NCBI GenBank assembly: GCA_019635315.1
Contig: JAHBZT010000001.1
Location: 1,720,001-1,784,000 of the forward strand
DNA: 64,000 nt
Source of the DNA: Rubrivivax sp.
GTDB lineage: Bacteria; Pseudomonadota; Gammaproteobacteria; Burkholderiales; Burkholderiaceae_C
Direction of reading: 5' to 3'
Made by a program: the position numbers and the translations under genes. Under the pieces are notes generated by a model. It was given only the letters and a program-made list of their open reading frames with translations. It did not search any database and had not been told where the DNA came from. Positions 58,430 through 64,000 of this stretch are shown here, one piece after another; within the stretch, counting starts at the first letter, position 1; each line of letters opens with the position of its first letter.

Positions 58430-61323
58430 TCAGGCCAGCGCCAGCGCCACCGCGGCCGCCAGTTCCAGCCGCGCGCCGGCCTCCCAGGCGGCCTGCGCGG
58501 CGGCACGGCCCAGGGCCTGCCGGCAGCGCCGCCGCGTGCGCGCGACGTCGCGCCGGTCGGCGGCCGACAGGGCGCCGAAATTCGTGCGCCAGAAGCGGTC
58601 GGCAAAACCCATCAGCCGCGCTGCCAGCGCGGCGCCCTCCGCGTCGCCGCGTGCCAGCGCCAGCGGCGCCAGGTTCCACAGCGCATAGAGCGCATTCTCG
58701 GCCTCCAGCGTCTGCCAGGCCTCGGCCAGCGCCGCGCGCGTGGCGGCCGTCGCCTCGGCGTGGCGGCCCAGCGCGTCCAAGGCGCTGCCGCGCGCATTCA
58801 GCACCTGGGCCAGCAGGTGGCGGTCGTGTGCGGCGTCGGCCTCCTCGCGCAGCGCGTCCAGCCGCGGCAGCGCATCGGCGGCACGGCCGGCATAGATGTC
58901 GGTGATCGCGAGGTTGTAGCGCAGGCCGCGGCGCGCGTGCCGGCTGCCCTGCGGGTCGTCCTCGTGCGCGGCCAGCGCGCGCCGGTACAGCGTGGCGGCG
59001 GCGCGGGCGTCGTGCTGCAGCTCGTTGGCCATCGTCGCGCGCAGCGTCAGCGCCGCGGCGAGCAGGCCGGGCGGCAGCGGGCGCGCGGCCGCTGCGGCGC
59101 TTCCTGCGCGCGCGCGGGCGGCGCGTCGCGGCCGGCGCCCGGCCGGGCCGGCGGGCGGCCTCGACCGCGTCGCGCGCGGTCGCGGCTGGATCGCCGCCGC
59201 AGCGCCAGCGCACGCGCGTCCGACCTGCAGCTGCGCCGTCGCGCGCCGCGGCGTCGGTCGGCCAGCGCGCCGCGGCGGCCCGGCATGGAGCAGCGCCCGT
59301 CGCGGCGGCCGGCCGCGGCGCAGAGCTGGGCGGCCAGCGCCTGCGCGCGCGCCGCGAGCTCGCCGTCGCCGATGCCGCGCTCGAGCGCCTCGCGCAGCGC
59401 CTGCAGGCCGCCGGCGGGCAGGCTGCGCTCGGCCCAGGCCGGCGCCAGCGCGAGCAGCAGCGCCGGCACGAAGGCGGCATCGCCGTCGTCCAGTGCGCTG
59501 CGCAGGGTGCCCAGCAGGGCCGGCAGCGCCTCGTCCAGCTCGCGCAGCGGCACCGTGGGCGGCAGCGCGCGTGCCCAGTCGTGCAGCACCCGGCGCCAGG
59601 CGGCGCGCGCCGCGGCGGCCGGCGGTGGCGCTTCGGCATGCTCGCGCGCGACATCGGCCACCGGCTCGGGCACCGACCACCACAGGCGGTCGTCGGCGCC
59701 CGGTGCGCGGCGCAGCAGGCTGGCGGCGGCGAGCGCGTCGAGCAGCACGCGTGCGTCGGCGGCGCTGGCGGTCAGGCCGGCATGCAGCGCGGCCTGCTCG
59801 GCCAGCGTGGCCTCCACCGCCGCCGGCGCGAAGGCGAGCAGGCGCAGCAGCGCGGCCTGCGTCGGCGACAGCAGCTGCCAGCTCCAGTCCACCACCGCGA
59901 GCATCGACGCGTGCCGCGGGTCGTCGGCGGCGCGCGCGCCCGGCCGCGCCAGCAGCGACCAGCGTGCGGTCGGCGCGGCGGCGTCCGGCGCGCGCAGCAG
60001 CGCAAGCAGCCGCGCCGGCGGCAGCGTGCGCACGCGCGCGGCCGCCAGCTCCAGCGCCAGCGGCAGGCCGTCGAGCAGGCGCACCAGCTCGGCGACGGTG
60101 TCCAGGTTGCCGTCGTGCAGGTGGAAGTCCGCACGCGTTGCACGCGCGCGTGCGGCGAACAGCTGCACCGCCGGCGAGGCCAGCGCGGCGGCGGCGTCGG
60201 CGCCGGGCGGCGGCGTCGGCAGCGGGTCCAGCGCCCATTCCTGTTCGCCGTCGAGCGCGAGCGGGCGGCGCGAGGTGACCAGCAGGTGCAGCCCGGGCAG
60301 GCGCGCCGCCAGCGCGGCGACCAGCGCCACGGCGTCGGGCGCCAGCTGCTCGGCGTTGTCCAGCACCAGCAGCGTCCGGCGCCCGGCCAGCGCCCGCGTC
60401 ACCGCACGCAGCGCATCGCCCTGGTCGTCCAGCCCGAGCGCCAGCGCCAGCCGGTCGGCGGCCTGGGCCGCGCTGCTGCAGCCGACCCAGGGCACGAAGC
60501 GCACGGTGTCGAAGGCTTCGTGCTCGTCCTGCAGGCGCAGCGCGAGCTCCACCGCGAGCCGCGTCTTGCCGACGCCGCCGGGGCCGACCAGCGTGACCAG
60601 CCGCCGCGCCAGCACCTGGGCGCGCAGCCGCGCCAGCAGGTCCTCGCCACCGACGAGCGGGCTCAGGTAGCGCGGCAGCGGGGCCGCCGTTTCGGTGGCG
60701 GCGGCCACCACGCCTGGCGGGCGTGGGGCGCCCGTCGCCGGCACAGGTGCCGTGCCGGCGTGGCCGCCCGCGGCCATGCCCGCTGCCTGTGCCGGCACGG
60801 GGGCCGGCAGCTGCTCGGCCAGCCGCTCGGCCAGGCCCTGCAGCCGCCGCCGCTCGTCGACGATCCACTCGTCGTAGAAGCCGGGCAGCAGCTCGCCACG
60901 GTACAGCGCCAGCGCGCGCACCGCGTCGCCGCCACGGCAGGCCTGCTCGAAGTCGTGCACGTCGCAGCGCAGCGCTGCCGGCGCGAGCTGCAGCACGCGG
61001 CGGTCGGCCTCGATCACGGGGGCGGTCGGCACGCCCGGCGCGGCATGGCGCGGCTCCAGCAGCGCCTTCAGCGTGCTCAGCGTCTGGCGCAGCCGCGCGC
61101 GCCCGGTGCCGGCGTCGGCCTCGGGCCACAGCAGCGCCGCCAGTTCCTCGCGGCCGAAGGCGCGCTGCGGCGACATCGCCAGCCGCGCCAGCAGGGCCGC
61201 GGCGGCGCGGCTGGGCAGCCGCGTCAGGCGCTGGCGGCCGTCGTCGAGCTCGAAGGCGCCGAGCAGGCGCAGCCGCCAGCGCACGCGCGCGGCGTTTCCG
61301 TCGGCAGGTCCGGCATCGGCCAT
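58430..61323 (-). pseudogene. SARP/BTAD-type regulator with ATPase and TPR repeats, reading frame broken
   Basis: The 5' part (61323 to about 59290) encodes an OmpR-like DNA-binding domain (RLRLLGAFELDDGRQRL, LLARLAMSPQRAFGREELAA), a BTAD domain (DVHDFEQACRGGDAVRALAL, YRGELLPGFYDEW) and an NB-ARC-like ATPase (GPGGVGKTRLAVELAL, TLLVLDNAEQL). The C-terminal TPR part (about 59090 to 58430) is in another frame: TLYRRALAAHEDDPQGSRHA, RLDALREEADAAHDRHLLAQ, ALDALGRHAEATAATRAALA. Between about 59290 and 59090 no single frame reads well. The product of an intact gene would be about 960 residues, like other AfsR/LuxR-type ATP-dependent activators. Sequencing error or true mutation cannot be told. Confidence 0.8.
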
Positions 61324-61391
61324 GGCCGAATCATCGCCCGCCGCCGCGCGCGCCGGCCGTGAAGGATCGCGCCGATCGCCGGCGGGCGTCG

Positions 61392-62486
61392 TCAGACCCG
61401 GCTGGTCGCCGCGCCCGCATGCAGGCGCAGCCACTCCAGCAGCCGCGGCGCGATGCGCGCCAGCGGCAGCACCTCGTGCGCCGCGCCCTGCGCGATGGCC
61501 TCGCGCGGCATGCCGAAGACGACGCAGCTGTGCTCGTCCTGGCACAGGTTGAAGCTGCCGGCGTCGCGCATCGCCTTCATCGCGCGTGCGCCGTCGGCGC
61601 CCATGCCGGTGAGCATGACGCCCAGCGCGTTGCGCCCGACCACGCGCGCGGCGCTGTCGAACAGCACCTCGACGCTGGGCTTGTGGCGGTTGACCGGGTC
61701 GCCGTCGCGCACGCGGGCGACATAGTTGGCGCCCGAGCGCTCCACCGACAGGTGCAGCCCGCCGGGCGCGATGTAGGCATGGCCGGGCAGCACGCGCTCG
61801 CCGTCCACCGCCTCGGCGACACGGATGCGGCACAGGCCGTCCAGCCGTGCCGAGTAGCTCTTCGTGAAGCCCGGCGGCATGTGCTGCGTGATCATCACCG
61901 CCGGGCTGTCGGCCGGCAGGTTGACCAGCACCTCGCGCGTGGCCTCGGTGCCGCCGGTGGAGGCGCCGATAAAGATGATCTTCTCGGTCGACAGCCGGCC
62001 CAGTGCGTGCGGCGGCGCGGCGGCCGCCGTGGCCGCCGCACCGGCGGCCGGTGGCGCGGCCAGGCGCTGCACGCGCGCGCGCGCCGCGGCGCGGATCTTG
62101 TCGGTGATGTCCTCGCCGAGACGGCGCAGGCCGTCGGCGACGCCGATCTTGGGCTTCGCGACGAAGTCCACCGCGCCCAGCTCCAGCGCCCGCAGCGTGA
62201 CGTCGGCGCCGCGCTCGGTCAGCGTGCTGACCATCACCACCGGCATCGGGCGCAGGCGCATCAGCCGCGCCAGGAAGTCCAGGCCGTCCATGCGCGGCAT
62301 CTCGACGTCCAGCGTGATGACGTCGGGGTTCAGGTTGCGGATCATCTCGCGCGCCACCAGCGGGTCGGACGCGGCGCCGATGCACTCCATGTCCGGCTGG
62401 CGGTCGATGATCTGCGCGAGCAGGCCGCGCACCAGGGCCGAGTCGTCGACGACGACGACGCGGGTCTTCGCGGACGCGGCCCCCAT
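61392..62486 (-). CDS. cheB: Chemotaxis response regulator and methylesterase CheB
   Basis: CheB removes methyl groups from chemoreceptor glutamates and deamidates glutamines. The 364-residue protein has a receiver ([41 protein letters not shown]), a linker of Ala/Pro residues and the methylesterase with catalytic Ser in [16 protein letters not shown], His in [11 protein letters not shown] and Asp in [16 protein letters not shown] 62486 is chosen as the first in-frame start just before the receiver. It is the third gene of cheR-cheD-cheB, 11 bases after cheD. Confidence 0.97.
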   Translation of the reverse strand: MGAASAKTRVVVVDDSALVRGLLAQIIDRQPDMECIGAASDPLVAREMIRNLNPDVITLDVEMPRMDGLDFLARLMRLRPMPVVMVSTLTERGADVTLRALELGAVDFVAKPKIGVADGLRRLGEDITDKIRAAARARVQRLAAPPAAGAAATAAAAPPHALGRLSTEKIIFIGASTGGTEATREVLVNLPADSPAVMITQHMPPGFTKSYSARLDGLCRIRVAEAVDGERVLPGHAYIAPGGLHLSVERSGANYVARVRDGDPVNRHKPSVEVLFDSAARVVGRNALGVMLTGMGADGARAMKAMRDAGSFNLCQDEHSCVVFGMPREAIAQGAAHEVLPLARIAPRLLEWLRLHAGAATSRV

Positions 62487-62497
62487 GGTGCCCGCCT

Positions 62498-63169
62498 TCA
62501 GAACAGGTCGACGCTGCCGCCGGCGCTGGCCGCCGGCGCGGCGCGCGCGGCGGCGCGTTCCTGCGCTGCCAGCGCCTCGGTGTTGGCGCTGGCCAGGCGC
62601 TTGACCATGGCCTTGCCGCTGGCCGGCAGGAAGCAGACCTTGCGCGGGTAGATGTCCAGCACGTCCTTGCTGACCACCGTGATGCGCTCGGTGCGCAGGT
62701 AGTCGAGCACGAAGTCGGTGTTCTGCTGGCCGACGTTGATGCTGTTCATGCCGCTGATCACGGCGCCGCCGCCGAAGACCTTGGCCTCCATCGTCGAGCG
62801 CGTCGCGCCGCGCTTGACCAGCTCGCCGATCAGCAGGTCCATCGCGAAGCTGCCGTAGCGGCCGCTGTCCGCGCCGCCCTGGCCGTCGGGCAGCAGGAAG
62901 TGGTTCATGCCGCCGATCTTCTTCTCGCGGTCCCACAGGCAGGCCGCGATGCACGAGCCCAGCGTCGTCATCACCAGGATGTCCTCGTCGTGCACGAAGA
63001 ACTCGCCCGGCAGCACCTTGACGGCGTCGTTGCGGAAATGCGCGTCGAAGAAGAAGAACGAGGCCTCGCCCGGCTTGCGCGGGCGCGACTTCAGCCGCTC
63101 CAGCCGGCTGGCCGGGCGCGCGGCGGCGGTCGGACCGGCGGCAGGGGAGGTGCTCGGAAGGGCGTACAT
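62498..63169 (-). CDS. cheD: Chemoreceptor glutamine deamidase CheD
   Basis: CheD deamidates receptor glutamines and can partner CheC-type phosphatases. The 223-residue protein has the catalytic Cys in [18 protein letters not shown], His in [12 protein letters not shown], and Thr/Ser in the [17 protein letters not shown] region. A Pro/Ala/Arg-rich N-terminal 35 residues precedes the fold, and the C-terminus is an Ala-rich tail ending GGSVDLF. ATG 63169 is the first sensible start after the cheR stop (54 bases). Confidence 0.96.
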   Translation of the reverse strand: MYALPSTSPAAGPTAAARPASRLERLKSRPRKPGEASFFFFDAHFRNDAVKVLPGEFFVHDEDILVMTTLGSCIAACLWDREKKIGGMNHFLLPDGQGGADSGRYGSFAMDLLIGELVKRGATRSTMEAKVFGGGAVISGMNSINVGQQNTDFVLDYLRTERITVVSKDVLDIYPRKVCFLPASGKAMVKRLASANTEALAAQERAAARAAPAASAGGSVDLF

Positions 63170-63222
63170 CGTCCGCAATATCGGCGTCGCGCCGCGCGGC
63201 CTTGAGCCGCGGCAGCGTGCCG

Positions 63223-64000
63223 TTACAGCCGCTCGTAGATGGTCTTGCCGCGCAGCCGGAAGAGCTCGCGCGAGTCGGTGAAGTTCTCCGAGTGGCCGAC
63301 GTAGAGCAGGCCGCCCGGCTTCATCGCGCCGTGCATGCCCTGCAGCACGCGGCGCTGCGTGGGCGCGTCGAAATAGATCATCACGTTGCGGCAGAACACC
63401 AGGTCGAAGGGCTCGCCCAGCGAGCCCCAGGCGCTGCCCATCAGGTTGAAGGGCCGGAACTCGACCAGCCGCGCCAGCTCCGGCCGCACGCGGATGTGCC
63501 CGGCATTGGCGCCGGTGCCGCGCAGGAAGTGGCGCTTGAGCCGCTCCGGCGTCAGGCCGCGCGCGTCCGCCGCGTAGACGCCGCGCGCCGCGGTGGCCAG
63601 CACCTTGGTGTCGATGTCGCTGCAGACCACCTTGACCGGCGCCGAGACGCCCAGCGTCTCGACCACCGTCATCGCGATCGAGTAGGGCTCCTCGCCGGTG
63701 GAGGCGGCGTTGCACCAGATGCGCAGCGCGCGGCCGCCGCCGGCGCGCGCACGCAGGTCCTCGCGCAGCGCTTCGAAGTGGTGCTCCTCGCGGAAGAAGG
63801 CGGTCAGGTTGGTCGTCAGGCAGTTGACGAATTCCTGCCACTCGGCGTCGCTGCCCGGCCGCTCCAGGCCCTGCAGGTAGTCGGCGAAGCTGCGGTGGCC
63901 GGTCTCGCGCAGCCGGCGCGACAGCCGGCTGTAGACCATCGCCTGCTTGCCCGCGTGCAGGCTGATGCCGGCGCGCTGGTGGATCAGCGCGCGGATGCGC
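63223..64000 (-). CDS. cheR: Chemoreceptor methyltransferase CheR (5' end beyond window)
   Basis: CheR methylates glutamates on chemoreceptors using S-adenosylmethionine. The frame runs in from the window end, with [20 protein letters not shown] and [20 protein letters not shown] of the N-terminal domain. The methyltransferase part contains [40 protein letters not shown] (SAM-binding) and [14 protein letters not shown], ending [13 protein letters not shown]. The N-terminal start is outside the window. A neighbouring receptor (33377) carries a CheR-tether motif. Confidence 0.97.
   Translation of the reverse strand, partial: RIRALIHQRAGISLHAGKQAMVYSRLSRRLRETGHRSFADYLQGLERPGSDAEWQEFVNCLTTNLTAFFREEHHFEALREDLRARAGGGRALRIWCNAASTGEEPYSIAMTVVETLGVSAPVKVVCSDIDTKVLATAARGVYAADARGLTPERLKRHFLRGTGANAGHIRVRPELARLVEFRPFNLMGSAWGSLGEPFDLVFCRNVMIYFDAPTQRRVLQGMHGAMKPGGLLYVGHSENFTDSRELFRLRGKTIYERL

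Overview
The window is a GC-rich chromosomal segment of a betaproteobacterium, most likely a Burkholderiales member of the Rubrivivax/Leptothrix/Methylibium type. I infer this from the strong G/C third-position bias, the yicC-kinase-phosphatase-rph-rdgB-hemW and gmk-rpoZ-spoT housekeeping blocks, a DUF4148 protein, a PEP-CTERM-tagged exoprotein and a large set of chemotaxis and c-di-GMP genes. No species can be fixed from the sequence alone. No rRNA, tRNA or CRISPR array was seen.

Layout: (1) 1-10981 is one end of a type VI secretion (T6SS) locus: the C-terminal part of a PP2C phosphatase, a PAAR-like DUF4280 protein, an OmpA-family lipid-less periplasmic protein, tssK, tssL (with a peptidoglycan-binding domain), tssM, tagF and a PpkA-type Ser/Thr kinase. 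Other core genes (sheath, Hcp, ClpV, VgrG, baseplate, Fha) must lie upstream of base 1. (2) 10978-16913 is housekeeping: greB, a D-aminoacylase, spoT, rpoZ, gmk and a DUF4148 protein. (3) 17111-19239 is an OmpR-type two-component system, followed by about 970 bases with no convincing gene. (4) 20211-36126 is a dense sensory block: MarR regulator, response regulator with a degenerate Hpt-like tail, PAS-chemoreceptor, diguanylate cyclase, 1212-residue hybrid kinase, HD-GYP regulator, six-PAS hybrid kinase, a second chemoreceptor with a CheR-tether C-terminus, and CheW. It reads as a combined chemotaxis/c-di-GMP module. (5) 36492-37084 is a YlcI/YnfO-ParE-like toxin-antitoxin pair.

(6) 37239-47593 is a genomic island of about 10.3 kb. 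It is bounded by a 23-base imperfect direct repeat formed from the last codons of yicC. It holds an unrecognised two-gene unit (a candidate PD-(D/E)XK nuclease plus a small HEPN-like protein), a 5'-truncated integrase, a NERD-domain membrane protein, hipBA with palindromic operators, a TOTE-type primase-helicase, a ParDE-type toxin-antitoxin pair and a P4-type integrase whose catalytic tyrosine is put out of frame by a one-base deletion. The content is that of a defence/conflict island, now probably unable to excise itself.

(7) 47570-53267 is the yicC / kinase / phosphatase / rph / rdgB / hemW block, with a perfect 24-bp-stem palindrome at the phosphatase stop codon. (8) 53417-58429 holds a ZU5-like lipoprotein, an exported protein of unknown function, a LysR regulator divergent from a DUF1127 protein, and the PEP-CTERM protein. 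(9) 58430-61323 is a SARP/BTAD-type ATPase-TPR regulator with a broken reading frame. (10) 61392-64000 is cheB, cheD and the 3' part of cheR on the minus strand.

The two kinase/phosphatase pairs (T6SS and housekeeping) are paralogous. The T6SS kinase and TssL share an acidic-R-T-x-I motif that suggests phospho-threonine/FHA control of secretion. The best candidate for an undescribed system is the two-gene unit at 37429-39496 inside the island.
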